Shown piece after piece: positions 31,858 to 41,804 of a DNA stretch of 64,000 nucleotides. A program made the translations under genes and the position numbers. The number at the start of each line of letters is the position of its first letter. The stretch's first letter is position 1. The notes beneath the pieces are model-generated. The model did no database searches, was not told the origin of the DNA, and saw only the letters and a list, made by a program, of their open reading frames with translations. The DNA lies in assembly GCF_029227915.1 (NCBI RefSeq), contig NC_079882.1, positions 868,001 through 932,000 of the forward strand, in the 5' to 3' direction. Source of the DNA: Hydractinia symbiolongicarpus (lineage: Eukaryota > Cnidaria > Hydrozoa > Anthoathecata > Hydractiniidae).

Positions 31858-32051
31858 TGTAACTGAAGCGGATTGATACCGTTAGAAAGTCAATGAAATG
31901 TAGTTTTTGAAACTGTTTTCAACGTCACAGTCCAAAATCAGTTCAATTAAGTCCCACAGTCAATCGTTTTACTGTTAAACGCGTTACAACCTAGTAATAC
32001 CGGAAAGATATCACGAAATACATGTTGGTACGAATATGTGACTCAACCGTT
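31858..32051 (+). repeat. Half-deleted satellite monomer 2
   Basis: The landmark spacing is about 193 bp. The junction near 31914-31921 joins GTAGTTTTTGAAACTGT to TTTCAACGTCACAG. The lost segment is almost the same as in the other half-deleted monomer. Confidence 0.85.
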
Positions 32052-34339
32052 GTAACTCAAACGGATTGATACTTTTAGAAAGTCAATGAAATGTAGTTTT
32101 TGAAACTGTCTCTATATCTTCAGCGCACAATAACGGCTAGGATTGGTCCCACGGTAAAAAATGATTTATTTATCTAAATTTGTAAATGAAGCGCTACCAC
32201 AGCGCCCAGTGTAATCGCTGAGTTTCGGCAGTCTTGTCAAATTAAGAAGAATGTTATTTCTTGGAGTCCAATTGTCTCACTTATAACATTTTTAAAGTCA
32301 CAGTTCAAAATTAGTTCAATTAAGTCCCACATTCAATCGTTTCACTGTGAAACGCGATACAACCTAGCAATACCGGAAAGATATCACAAAATACATGTTG
32401 GTACGAATATGTGACCCAACTGTTGTAACTCAAAGGGACTGACACTGTTAAAAAGTCAATGAAATGTAGTTTTTGAAATTGTCTCTATATCTTCAGCGCG
32501 CGAAAACGGCTAGGATTGGTCCCACGGTAAAGAATGATTTATTTAACTAAACTTTTAAATGAGGCGCTACCACAGCACGCAGTGTAATCGCTGAGTTCCG
32601 GCAATCATGTCAAATTAGGAAGAATGTTTTTTTTTGGAGTCCAATTGTCTCACTTTCACATTTATAAGGTCATGGCCCAAAATCAGTTCAATTAAGTCCC
32701 ACAGTCAATCGTCTCACTGTTAAACGCGATACAACCTAGTAATTCCGGAAATATATCACGAAATACATGTTGGTACGAATATGCGACTCAACCGTTGTAA
32801 CTTAAACGGATTGATGCTGTTAGAAAGTCAATGAAATGTAGTTTTTCAAACTTTCTCCATTTCTTTAGCGCGGGATAACGGCTAGGATTGGTCCCACAGT
32901 AAAAAATGACTTATTTATCTAAATTTTTAAATGAAGCGCTCCCACAGCGTCCAGTGTATGCACTGAGCTCCGACAATCATGTCAAATTAAGAAGAATGTT
33001 ATTTCTTGGAGTCCAATTGTCTCATTTATCACATTTATCAGGTCACAATCCAAAGTTAGTTCAATTAAGTCCCACATTCAATCGTCTCACTGTTAAAAGC
33101 GATGCAACCTAGTAATAACAGAAAAATATCGCTAAATACATCTTGGTACGAATATGTGACCCAACCGTTGTAACGCAAACGGATTGATATTGTTAGAGAG
33201 TCAATGAAATGTAGTTTTTAAAACTGTCGCTATTTCTTCAGCGCGCGATAACGGCTAGGATTGGTCCTACAGTAAAAAATGAATTATTTATCTAAATTTT
33301 TAAATTAAGCGCTACCACAGCGTCCAGTGTAATCGCTGAGTTCCGGCAATCATGTCAAACTAAGAAGAATGTTATTTCTTGGAGTCCAATTGTCTCACTT
33401 CCAATATTTATAAGGTCACCGTCCAAAATCAGTTCAATTAAGTCCCACAGTCAATGGTTTCACTGTTAAAAGCGATGCGACCTAGTAATATGAGAAAAGT
33501 ATCGCTAAATACATGTTGGTACGAGTATGTGACGCAACCGTTGTAACTGAAGCGGATTGATACCGTCAGAAAGTCAATGAAATGTAGTTTTTGAAACTGT
33601 CGCTATTTTTTCAGCGCGCAATAACGGCTAGGATTGGTCCCACGGTAAAGAATGATTTATTTATCTAAGTTTTTAAAGGAAGTGCTACCACAGCACCCAG
33701 TGTAATCGCTAAGTAACGGCAATCGTGTGAATTTAAGAAGAATGTTATTTCTTGGAGTCCAATTGTCTCACTTGCAATATTTATAAGGTCACAGTCCAAA
33801 ATCAGTTCAATTAAATCGCACAGTCAATCGTTTCACTGTTAATAGCGATGCAACCTAGTAATATGAGAAAAGTATCGCTAAATACATGTTGGTGCGAGTA
33901 TGTGACGCAACCGTTGTAAATGAAGCGGATTGATACGGTTAGAAAGTCAATGAAATGTAGTTTTTGAAACTGTCGCTATTTCTTCAGCGCGCGATAACGG
34001 CTAGGATTGGTCCCACGGTAAAGAATGAATTATTTATCTAAGTTTTTAAAGGAAGTGCTACCACAGCACCCAGTGTAATCGCTGAGTTACGGCAATCATG
34101 TCAAATTAAGAAGAATGTTTTTTCTTGGAGTCCAATTGTCTCACTTTCACATTTATAAGGTCATGGCCCAAAATCAGTTCAATTAAGTCCCACAGTCAAT
34201 CGTCTCACTGTTAAACGCGATACAACCTAGTAATTCCGGAAATATATCACGAAATACATGTTGGTACGAATATGCGACTCAACCGTTGTAACTTAAACGG
34301 ATTAATGCTGTTAGAAAGTCAATGAAATGTAGTTTTTCA

Positions 34340-35460
34340 AACTTTCTCCATTTCTTCCGCGCGGGATAACGGCTAGGACTGGTCCCACAGTATAAAATGA
34401 CTTATTTATCTAAATTTTTAAATGAAGCGCTCCCACAGCGTCCAGTGTATGCACTGAGCTCCGACAATCATGTCAAATTAAGAAGAATGTTATTTCTTGG
34501 AGTCCAATTGTCTCACTTACAATATTTATAAGGTCACAGCCCAAAATCAGTTCAATTAAGTCCCACAGTCAATCGTTTTACTGTTAAACGCGTTACAACC
34601 TAGTAATACCGGAAAGATATCACGAAATACATGTTGGTACGAATATGTGACTCAACCGTTGTAACTTAAACGGATTAATGCTGTTAGAAAGTCAATGAAA
34701 TGTAGTTTTTCAAACTTTCTCCATTTCTTCCGCGCGGGATAACGGCTAGGATTGGTCCCACAGTATAAAATGACTTATTTATCTAAATTTTTAAATGAAG
34801 CGCTCCCACAGCGTCCAGTGTATGCACTGAGCTCCGACAATCATGTCAAATTAAGAAGAATGTTATTTCTTGGAGTCCAATTGTCTCACTTACAATATTT
34901 ATAAGGTCACAGCCCAAAATCAGTTCAATTAAGTCCCACAGTCAATCGTTTTACTGTTAAACGCGTTACAACCTAGTAATACCGGAAAGATATCACGAAA
35001 TACATGTTGGTACGAATATGTGACTCAACCGTTGTAACTTAAACGGATTAATGCTGTTAGAAAGTCAATGAAATGTAGTTTTTCAAACTTTCTCCATTTC
35101 TTCCGCGCGGGATAACGGCTAGGATTGGTCCCACAGTATAAAATGACTTATTTATCTAAATTTTTAAATGAAGCGCTCCCACAGCGTCCAGTGTATGCAC
35201 TGAGCTCCGACAATCATGTCAAATTAAGAAGAATGTTATTTCTTGGAGTCCAATTGTCTCACTTACAATATTTATAAGGTCACAGCCCAAAATCAGTTCA
35301 ATTAAGTCCCACAGTCAATCGTTTTACTGTTAAACGCGTTACAACCTAGTAATACCGGAAAGATATCACGAAATACATGTTGGTACGAATATGTGACTCA
35401 ACCGTTGTAACTCAAACGGATTGATACTTTTAGAAAGTCAATGAAATGTAGTTTTTGAAA
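34340..35460 (+). repeat. Three near-identical consecutive monomers
   Basis: The variants CTTCCGCGCGGG, AGTATAAAATG and CGGATTAATGC recur at a period of 373 bp in three successive copies (about 34357, 34730 and 35103), with almost no other differences. This is the youngest single-monomer amplification visible in the array. Confidence 0.85.
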
Positions 35461-37072
35461 CTGTCTCTATATCTTCAGCGCGCAATAACGGCTAGGATTG
35501 GTCCCACGGTAAAAATTGATTTATTTATCTAAATTTGTAAATGAAGCGCTACCACAGCACCCAGTGTAATCGTTGAGTTCCGGCAGTCATGTCAAATTAA
35601 GAAGAATGTTATTTCTTGGAGTCCAATTGTCTCACTTATAACATTTTTTAAGTCACAGTCCAAAATTAGTTCAATTAAGTCCCACATTCAATCGTTTCAC
35701 TGTTAAAAGCGATGCAACCTAGTAATAACAGATAAATATCGCTAAATACATGTTGGTACGAATATGTGACCCAACCGTTGTAACTTAAACGGATTGATAC
35801 TTTTAGAAAGTCAATGAAATGTAGTTTTTGAAACTGTCGCTATTTCTTCAGCGTGCGATAACGGCTAGGATTGGTCCCACGGTAAAGAATGATTTATTCA
35901 ACTAAACTTTTAAATGAAGCGCTACCACAGCGCCCAGTGTAATTGCTGAGTTCCGGCAATCATGTCAAATTAAAATGAATGCTTTTTCTTGGAGTCCAAT
36001 TGTCTCATTTATCACATTTATCAGGTCACAATCCAAAGTTAGTTCAATTAAGTCCCACATTCAATCGTCTCACTGTTAAAAGCGATGCAACCTAGTAATA
36101 ACAGAAAAATATCGCTAAATACATCTTGGTACGAATATGTGACCCAACCGTTGTAACTCAAACGGATTGATATTTTTAGAGAGTCAAAGAAATGTAGTTT
36201 TTGAAACTGTCGCTATTTCTTCAGCGCGCGATAACGGCTAGGATTGGTCCTACAGTAAAAAATGACTTATTTATCTAAATTTTTAAATTAAGCGCTACCA
36301 CAGCGTCCAGTGTAATCGCTGAGTTCCGGCAATCATGTCAAACTTAGAAGAATGTTATTTCTTGGAGTCCAATTGTCTCACTTCCAATATTTATAAGGTC
36401 ACCGTCCAAAATCAGTTCAATTAAGTCCCACAGTCAATCGTTTCACTGTTAAAAGCGATGCGACCTAGTAATATGAGAAAAGTATCGCTAAATACATGTT
36501 GGTACGAGTATGTGACGCAACCGTTGTAACTGAAGCGGATTGATACCGTCAGAAAGTCAATGAAAGGTAGTTTTTGAAACTGTCGCTATTTCTTCAGCGC
36601 GCAATAACGGCTAGGATTGGTCCCACGGTAAAGAATGATTTATTTATCTAAGTTTTTAAAGGAAGTGCTACCACAGCACCCAGTGTAATCGCTAAGTAAC
36701 GGCAATCATGTCAATTTAAGAAGAATGTTATTTCTTGGAGTCCAATTGTCTCACTTTCTCATTTATAAGGTCATGGCCCAAAATCAGTTCAATTAAGTCC
36801 CACAGTCAATCGTCTCACTGTTAAACGCGATACAACCTAGTAATTCCGGAAAGATATCACGAAATATATGTTGGTACGAATATGCGACTCAACCGTTGTA
36901 ACTTAAGCGGATTGATGCTGTTAGAAAGTCAATGAAATGTAGTTTTTGAAACTGTCTCTATATCTTCAGCGCGCAATAACGGCTAGGATTGGTCCCACGG
37001 TAAAAAATGATTTAATTATCTAAATTTGTAAATGAACGCTACCACAGCGCCCAGTGTAATCGCTGAGTTCCG

Positions 37073-37077
37073 GCAAT
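37073..37077. repeat. Target site duplication, left copy (GCAAT)
   Basis: GCAAT directly precedes the left TIR and recurs directly after the right TIR. Uninterrupted monomers read CCGGCAATCATGTC here, so removing the element plus one GCAAT restores a normal monomer. Polintons usually make 6-bp duplications; only 5 bp match here. Confidence 0.88.
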
Positions 37078-37339
37078 AGAGATAGGAAAATGTGGATCCT
37101 AGGACAGCGATTAATATTGTTGTGCACACTCCACGTCAATTTATAGATCATCCACGTCAAATCAACGATAGAAGAGTCGATAAAATCCATGTGCACTTTA
37201 CCACTTTACGTCAAATAAGCGGGCATGCTCTATAATATCTGTCCAAAACCCGCTCCCCGGCCGTGTCCCCATGGCCCCATGGGTCCCTACCCACCCTCAT
37301 CTGTCGTGCCCTATAATTTATAGTGTTATGTGTGTCTAT
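37078..37339 (+). repeat. Left terminal inverted repeat (262 bp)
   Basis: It starts AGAGATAGGAAAATGTGG and is the reverse complement of 52418-52679, apart from about two substitutions that I can see (in the ATATTGTTG and CTTTACGTC segments). The outer part is AT-rich. The inner part, about 37250-37305, is GC-rich and holds the palindromic CCATGG pair and a CTACCCACC run. Terminal repeats of this kind are where the protein-primed polymerase would start replication and where the integrase would act. No gene lies in it; a plus-strand open frame from 37271 is a by-product. Confidence 0.96.
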
Positions 37340-37362
37340 CTTTACCAGAAACAAGTAAAGAT
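37338..37362 (-). terminator. 3' hairpin after the 116-aa gene
   Basis: ATCTTTACC and AGTAAAGAT form a stem (8 of 9 pairs) around the loop AGAAACA. It lies just past the stop codon of the minus-strand gene at 37382 and at the inner edge of the TIR. The same stem and loop recur after the integrase gene at 46092-46116. A role in transcript 3'-end formation is inferred from position and recurrence. Confidence 0.6.
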
Positions 37363-37381
37363 AATTGTAATGTCGAAAGGT

Positions 37382-37732
37382 TTAGCGCCACATAATGTCA
37401 TAACTGAAGAATCGATTTTGATGATCCTTTTGAGATTGTTTGAGACCATTTGATCTGATAAAGGCATCACCCTTCCAACCATGATCCTTCAATTCATCAC
37501 AAAGTCTTGCAGGCAACCATGTCTTATATTTATTTCCTATTCTATTTTGAACCTCCGCATACATAGATTTTTCAGAAAGAGCACCAGGTCTTGATATTTC
37601 CATCTCTTTCACATATTTAACAAGGTAAATATCGTTTTTAGGCAGCTCTCTCCACTTTATGATAGGAGTAACTTGTTCTATGTTTTGTTCAAATTCTTCA
37701 ACTGTTGGAAAAGCCATCGTGTTTATATTCAC
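37382..37732 (-). CDS. Small conserved Polinton protein, function unknown (116 aa)
   Basis: This is an open frame of 116 codons. A second Met at residue 6 (base 37717) opens with MAFPTVEEF and may be the true start. The middle has an IYLVKYV strand-like segment. The C-terminal half has the order TWLPARL, AFIRSNGLKQS and FFSYDI, a pattern I associate with small uncharacterised proteins near the ends of animal Polintons. No membrane segment or signal peptide is visible. It sits next to the left TIR, reads toward it, and is followed by a hairpin 20 bp downstream. The 15 bp at its 3' end (GCGCCACATAATGTC) recur inverted beyond the integrase gene. Its function is unknown; a nucleic-acid-binding role would be a guess. 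Confidence 0.72.
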   Translation of the reverse strand: MNINTMAFPTVEEFEQNIEQVTPIIKWRELPKNDIYLVKYVKEMEISRPGALSEKSMYAEVQNRIGNKYKTWLPARLCDELKDHGWKGDAFIRSNGLKQSQKDHQNRFFSYDIMWR

Positions 37733-37970
37733 GATTACATCTCTTTATACCACTTTATAGATTCTATCGGAAAGCAGTTTTTGTTATCTTGTAAAACCAT
37801 CTGTCAATTAAACGCTTATAACAATAGGATTTTTTACATACCAGAAAGTTGTTTACATAAGAAAAAAGTTAAAACGAAAGTAGCCGTTGCTAAGGATATT
37901 TGGTATGTAAGGAATGCATTGTTTCTCTATTGTTATTCTGGCTTGATTGACATTTAATTGACGTCATTCT
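37733..37970. other. Non-coding spacer between two minus-strand genes
   Basis: These 238 bp are AT-rich and probably hold the promoter of the 116-aa gene and the 3' end of the 393-aa gene. A plus-strand frame of 94 codons (37673-37957) runs across it. That frame begins inside the antisense of the neighbouring gene, has no recognisable motif and is probably fortuitous. Confidence 0.5.
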
Positions 37971-39152
37971 TTATCTAAACAAATACCATATGAAATAACC
38001 TGTTGTCATAACAATCACAAGAGCGATCTTCTCATCTTCGTGTGTAGGAGGAGTATCTTTGTGGTAAGGTGCAGTAATGTGTTTATCTGTAGTATCCACG
38101 TGGTGTACGGTAATGTGTTTATCAGGATGATCAGGATGATCGGGTGTTACCGGCTTCTTTTTATGTGATTCAGCTGTTTTTTCAATAACATTGACCTTTC
38201 GATTAATACCAATGGTAAGATCCTCACCAGATATCAAAATCTTGTTGTTGTAACCTACCACCCCTGTCTTAATTCTGAGATTCATGTCGCTAGGTAACAT
38301 ATAAATACCTTGTCCAACCGAATAATCAACCTTACTTGAAGCGTAGTTTAGAGTATCCTGATAACGTTTAATGTCCTCCTGAATATCAACCCTACGGTTA
38401 ACAATGTCTTCAAGGTTATTCATAAAAACTCTTTGGGCGGTCAGAGCACTTGAATCATTACCAAGGATGGAGGAGCGTGCCGAGGCCTGAGAACTAAGAA
38501 CAAGATAGGCATAGGCCCTAACACTGCTTGAGATCTTCACAAGGCCCGTTTTTGCAAATCCATCGGATTTTTCCACAATCCACCGCGTCATGGAGTCGTT
38601 AGTGAAATAACTCAACCCGGGAGTTGGATAGTCTTTACGTCTTTTTTGATATGAACTGAAAAAGTACTGACCTCTGTATTTCATGGGGTTGGAATCAACA
38701 TCATACTCACCACAGATTTTTAGAAATTCCTCATTTGAATAGGGATTATCATATTGATTAAAACTATTCTCAAAGGGTAGAGGTGTTTGCAGGCGCTTAA
38801 TGATTCGTCTAATGTGATAATACACATGAAAACGATATATCGACCTGACCATAGATCTACCATCATTAAGGTGTTCGGAACTTACCCCACAGGCACTTGA
38901 AGCACACCAAGTGGCGAAATTTAGCTGGGTTTGCCATAATCTAAAAGGTTGCTCATTCCAAATTCTCATACGTTGCGCGTTCTGACTAAGTTCATAATTG
39001 GTAAAAATATTAGGAAAGGAAGCGGGGAAAGAGCCACTTTCGGACACAATAATGGCCTGTTTGTACAGATCCCTAGCGCCCAATATTTGAAGATCCAGCC
39101 CTCCATTTGGTTTATATGTCGCATTTGGGTTATATCTGAAAATTTCATCCAT
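37971..39152 (-). CDS. Conserved Polinton protein with C-terminal membrane anchor (393 aa)
   Basis: The N-terminal third carries the conserved-looking blocks GGLDLQILGARDLYKQA (about residues 18-34) and, about residues 60-90, NEQPFRLWQTQLNFATW followed by CASSACGVS. I recognise these as typical of one of the larger uncharacterised proteins of animal Polintons. Residues from about 335 to 372 are a His/Pro/Asp/Thr-rich linker with repeated PDHPD and KHIT units. The last 19 residues form a single hydrophobic segment (IALVIVMTTGYFIWYLF), so the protein is probably tail-anchored. It is divergent from the capsid operon across a 38-bp promoter. A virion or assembly role is inferred from company only. 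Confidence 0.85.
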   Translation of the reverse strand: MDEIFRYNPNATYKPNGGLDLQILGARDLYKQAIIVSESGSFPASFPNIFTNYELSQNAQRMRIWNEQPFRLWQTQLNFATWCASSACGVSSEHLNDGRSMVRSIYRFHVYYHIRRIIKRLQTPLPFENSFNQYDNPYSNEEFLKICGEYDVDSNPMKYRGQYFFSSYQKRRKDYPTPGLSYFTNDSMTRWIVEKSDGFAKTGLVKISSSVRAYAYLVLSSQASARSSILGNDSSALTAQRVFMNNLEDIVNRRVDIQEDIKRYQDTLNYASSKVDYSVGQGIYMLPSDMNLRIKTGVVGYNNKILISGEDLTIGINRKVNVIEKTAESHKKKPVTPDHPDHPDKHITVHHVDTTDKHITAPYHKDTPPTHEDEKIALVIVMTTGYFIWYLFR

Positions 39153-39190
39153 TCTTTGATTTAAATATATTCACAATCTCTAATATAATA
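39153..39190. promoter_or_regulatory. Divergent promoter for the 393-aa gene and the capsid operon
   Basis: Only 38 bp separate the two start codons. The spacer is almost pure AT and holds TTTAAATATATT and, directly before the plus-strand ATG, CTAATATAATA (39180-39190). The same 11-mer stands 3 bp before another start at 44839 in the other divergent spacer. The shared motif suggests an element-encoded or late promoter/initiator. Confidence 0.55.
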
Positions 39191-39754
39191 ATGTATATCA
39201 CAATAAAGGACGTAAATAGCGAGAAGAAAATCTATTTGTATCAACCGATAGACAACTCACATGGTACAAAGGAGGTTGCGATCGTGAAGACGTTTTCGGA
39301 TAATGTCACATATGTAGCTACAGCTCCAATAGATATACCTTTGGCCGATGGAGTTACCACGGTTAGGTTACCACAGGGTCGGCAATACACATGGAGGGAG
39401 TTGAATTCAATCGTGAGAGGTGATGTAAAATCAACACCACTAGCTAGAAACTCTAAGTTGGGTAAAATATTCAATATGGAGGGTGTAACGGAACTACATT
39501 TTAATCTTAATGAATTGGATAACTCGTTAAATCTTAAAGATGGTGAATATAGCAACAACCTGATGACATATCATATATCCGAGTATGGTGGTGATTTTAC
39601 ATATATTGAACCGAAAAATCCGCAATATAAGAAACTAAAGAAAGGTTTACTTCAATCAATTACCATGAGAGTCACAGGTCAGGATGGTAAGGTGTTATGG
39701 GGTGGTATGAAGACAACAGTTACCCTTCACATAAGAGATACGGCGTACAGATGA
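39191..39754 (+). CDS. Putative minor capsid (penton-like) protein (187 aa)
   Basis: This is the first gene of the plus-strand morphogenesis cluster, directly upstream of the major capsid gene. The 187-residue protein looks rich in beta strands: alternating hydrophobic runs such as YITIKDV, VTYVATAPIDI, LHFNLNEL, FTYIEP and a final TVTLHIRDTAYR. It has no membrane segment. Size, position beside the major capsid protein and strand pattern fit the single jelly-roll penton protein of Polintons. I see no diagnostic catalytic motif and cannot prove the fold by eye. The start codon follows the conserved CTAATATAATA motif immediately. Confidence 0.62.
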   Translation: MYITIKDVNSEKKIYLYQPIDNSHGTKEVAIVKTFSDNVTYVATAPIDIPLADGVTTVRLPQGRQYTWRELNSIVRGDVKSTPLARNSKLGKIFNMEGVTELHFNLNELDNSLNLKDGEYSNNLMTYHISEYGGDFTYIEPKNPQYKKLKKGLLQSITMRVTGQDGKVLWGGMKTTVTLHIRDTAYR

Positions 39755-39809
39755 TACCGTAGCATTAACCGAATTAAAGTAAAATAAAATAAAAGTAATA
39801 TGGAATAGC

Positions 39810-41129
39810 ATGGAATACGGGAAAAAGTTAAACCCAGAGCGTTCACTTAGAATCGCACATGGTGTAAAAGGAACGCATCAAAAAGTAATTGTCACTCACA
39901 ACCCAAGTGAGATTGATCAGAACCAGTTACTCCTGATTAGGTTCCCTAATTTAGGTAACGATGATGTCATCGTTCCTGGTACTTCGAAAATAAGTTTCGA
40001 CATTGATCTCGAATCAAAAGTCGACACGAAGAGAACATTGGTCTCTAACATAGGGAGGGCAATTGTTAAAAAGCTAGCTATCAAGTTCGAGGGTACCGAG
40101 ATTCTAAGCATTGATGACTTTGATCTTTTCGGGTGCTACAGAGATTTATGGTTAACCAAGTCTGAAAAAAGAAATGCAATAAGACAAGGTATCATCTTTG
40201 ATGAAGGGTGTACAGAAAACTGTATGAAACTGAGAGTTGGGGCCGCGGATAAAGACGCATCGGAGGTAGCGGACAAAGCTATTTATGATGCATACAAAAA
40301 CAAGTTCACCATACCACTAGATTTTGAAATGTTAGATAGCACGATCCCATATTATCAGGCCGGATTAGGTAATAGGCTGTGTTATGAGATAACATTCAAC
40401 AATTATGACAGGGTAGTATTATCAACACCTACCAAACCTTCAGGTTCCGCCACGGCACCGGCGCCGGATGCTAAATACAAAATCTCCAACATATCTCTGG
40501 AATATGAGATTGTGACACAACCGACACTTGCCAGATTCATTTCAAATGAATACGAAAACATGGCCGTACTTTATGACAGATTTCTGAGACATAGACAAAT
40601 TAGGGTGGATAAGTCAGACACAACGTGGAATTGGTCGTTCAATACACCATGCAAGTCCCTGAAGGGTATATTGGTTCTGTTTGAGGAAGAGAAAGCTTAC
40701 AAACGAGATACAGGTAGGTTCTACAATCCTAAGATCAAAAAGGTATCCGCCATAGTTGAGGGTAAGCCCAACCAACTTTTCGCTCAGGGAATGCAACCGT
40801 TTGAGCATTATGGTGAAATTTGCAAGTATTTTGCAGAGGGCAAACAAAGGGATGGCAACGCCGGTGAAATACAAAAACATCTGCAACTACATGATGTGAA
40901 GGTCGCGGACTACCTAACCACGAAATATGCTCTATGGCTGGATTTCAGAACCATAGATGAAAACTCACTGCACGGGACCGGTCGACGGATTGAAAATGCG
41001 AGCGAGGGCATAACACTGCAAGTTGAAAAGACCGCCGAAACCGCAGGATCCTTAAACGCCTACATATATCTAATCATGGATGCTCAATTAAATATTCAAA
41101 ACGGTGAAATTATGGATGTACTATATTAA
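39810..41129 (+). CDS. Major capsid protein, double jelly-roll type (439 aa)
   Basis: The protein begins with a short basic N-terminus and continues into KGTHQKVIVTHNPSEID, then LLIRFPNLG and VIVPGTSKISFDI. Next come the blocks TLVSNIGRAIVKKLAIKFEG and FDLFGCYRDLWLTKSEKRNA (about residues 77-122). These are hallmarks of the Polinton major capsid protein, the hexon-like double jelly-roll protein that forms the icosahedral shell. Length is in the range of compact Polinton/adintovirus hexons. The frame is intact. It is 55 bp after the putative minor capsid gene and ends 1 bp before the ATPase start, so the three are probably co-expressed. Confidence 0.93.
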   Translation: MEYGKKLNPERSLRIAHGVKGTHQKVIVTHNPSEIDQNQLLLIRFPNLGNDDVIVPGTSKISFDIDLESKVDTKRTLVSNIGRAIVKKLAIKFEGTEILSIDDFDLFGCYRDLWLTKSEKRNAIRQGIIFDEGCTENCMKLRVGAADKDASEVADKAIYDAYKNKFTIPLDFEMLDSTIPYYQAGLGNRLCYEITFNNYDRVVLSTPTKPSGSATAPAPDAKYKISNISLEYEIVTQPTLARFISNEYENMAVLYDRFLRHRQIRVDKSDTTWNWSFNTPCKSLKGILVLFEEEKAYKRDTGRFYNPKIKKVSAIVEGKPNQLFAQGMQPFEHYGEICKYFAEGKQRDGNAGEIQKHLQLHDVKVADYLTTKYALWLDFRTIDENSLHGTGRRIENASEGITLQVEKTAETAGSLNAYIYLIMDAQLNIQNGEIMDVLY

Positions 41130-41130
41130 G

Positions 41131-41727
41131 ATGGACTACATGAAAGATCCCCACACGGCATTATTCGTCGGTCCCACGGGCTGCGGAAAATCCAAACGTG
41201 TTGTAACGCTGCTAGAGAGTGAATACTTTGATCACTTCGATTTCATTGTGATTATATGTCCAACATTAAGATGGAACAAGACATATATGTGTCGAAAGTG
41301 GTTCTGGAGGGATAAATATGTGATTCTAATTGAGCCCATGGGTATGTTGTATGAATGGATCCAAAAGATGACGGATTTCTGTGCCGGATACAAAACATTA
41401 TTCCTGATCGATGACATCATCGCGGATGAGAAACTGGACAAAAAGAGGCAACCACTGCTGGAGCTGGCCATCAGCGGTCGACACCGAAACCACACCATGT
41501 GGTTACTCACACAATCATACACCGCGATACCGAAGAACTTACGAAGGCAGGCAAAAATGTTATATGTGTGGTATCCGAAGGATAGACACGATCTCGCAAC
41601 TATCCACGAGGAGAATGATGTCATTGAATCATCGGAGATCCAGAAGGTTAAGGAAAGGCTAAAAGATGGCAAATATACACATTTAGTCATGAGAATGGAA
41701 CATCCAAGAACCCACGTGATTTGCTAG
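41131..41727 (+). CDS. DNA-packaging ATPase, FtsK/HerA-A32-like (198 aa)
   Basis: Walker A GPTGCGKS is at residues 14-21 and Walker B LFLIDD at 90-95. A downstream SGRHRNHTMWLLTQS block (115-129) fits the sensor strand seen in A32-type viral packaging ATPases. Such enzymes use ATP hydrolysis to pump genome DNA into capsids. The open frame extends to a Met at 41104, but that part overlaps the capsid gene. I chose the ATG at 41131 because it follows the capsid stop by one base and puts the P-loop at the usual distance from the N-terminus. A 12-bp perfect hairpin follows the stop. Confidence 0.93.
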   Translation: MDYMKDPHTALFVGPTGCGKSKRVVTLLESEYFDHFDFIVIICPTLRWNKTYMCRKWFWRDKYVILIEPMGMLYEWIQKMTDFCAGYKTLFLIDDIIADEKLDKKRQPLLELAISGRHRNHTMWLLTQSYTAIPKNLRRQAKMLYVWYPKDRHDLATIHEENDVIESSEIQKVKERLKDGKYTHLVMRMEHPRTHVIC

Positions 41728-41738
41728 ATTGGAAGTTT

Positions 41739-41763
41739 TTTGTTACAAGAGTCTTGTAACAAA
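41739..41763 (+). terminator. 3' hairpin after ATPase gene
   Basis: TTTGTTACAAGA and TCTTGTAACAAA form a perfect 12-bp inverted repeat around a single central base, preceded by a T run. It begins 12 bp after the TAG stop. The GTTAC...GTAAC core is shared with the hairpins at 43484, 47485 and 48254. Confidence 0.7.
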
Positions 41764-41775
41764 TCTATAGAAAAA

Positions 41776-41803
41776 CTACAGTACTATCCTACAGTACTAT
41801 CCT
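41776..41803 (+). promoter_or_regulatory. Tandem 13-bp repeat before the 202-aa gene
   Basis: CTACAGTACTATC is repeated twice in tandem (starts 41776 and 41789) and ends one base before the ATG at 41805. AGTACT is itself palindromic. It lies between the ATPase 3' hairpin and the next start, so it may be a promoter or initiator element; no function is shown. Confidence 0.4.
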
Positions 41804-41804
41804 A

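Larger units (their letters stand above)
1..37077 (+). repeat. Left satellite array, ~372-bp monomer
   Basis: This stretch is a head-to-tail tandem array. The landmark GGCAATCATGTCAAATTA recurs at about 194, 566, 938, 1311, 1683 and 2056, which gives a period of 372-373 bp, or about 100 copies up to the transposon. All copies run in the same direction. They fall into subtypes that differ by scattered substitutions, and these are arranged in local higher-order blocks. No coding gene is supported: the few short open frames are satellite sequence that happens to lack stops in single copies. It is AT-rich with conserved GC-containing patches, such as the GCGCT-ACCAC-AGCGC dyad and CCGTTGTAAC. The scale suggests centromeric, pericentromeric or other heterochromatin, but the sequence alone does not show which. 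Confidence 0.98.

Noticed and set aside
1-37077. CRISPR array or tandem coding repeat
   Set aside because: The repeat is a continuous 372-bp satellite without spacers and with stops in all frames in most copies.
37271-37453. Plus-strand open frame in the left TIR
   Set aside because: It starts inside the TIR and overlaps the 3' end of a better-supported minus-strand gene. Its inverted counterpart at the right end is not maintained as a frame.
37673-37957. Plus-strand frame of 94 codons between the first two genes
   Set aside because: It overlaps the 5' end of the 116-aa gene in antisense and has no recognisable domain; composition is that of AT-rich spacer.
41232-41690. Long antisense open frame in the ATPase gene
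   Set aside because: The plus strand codes for a clear P-loop ATPase. Antisense frames here and in the capsid, coiled-coil and polB genes are shadows without motifs.
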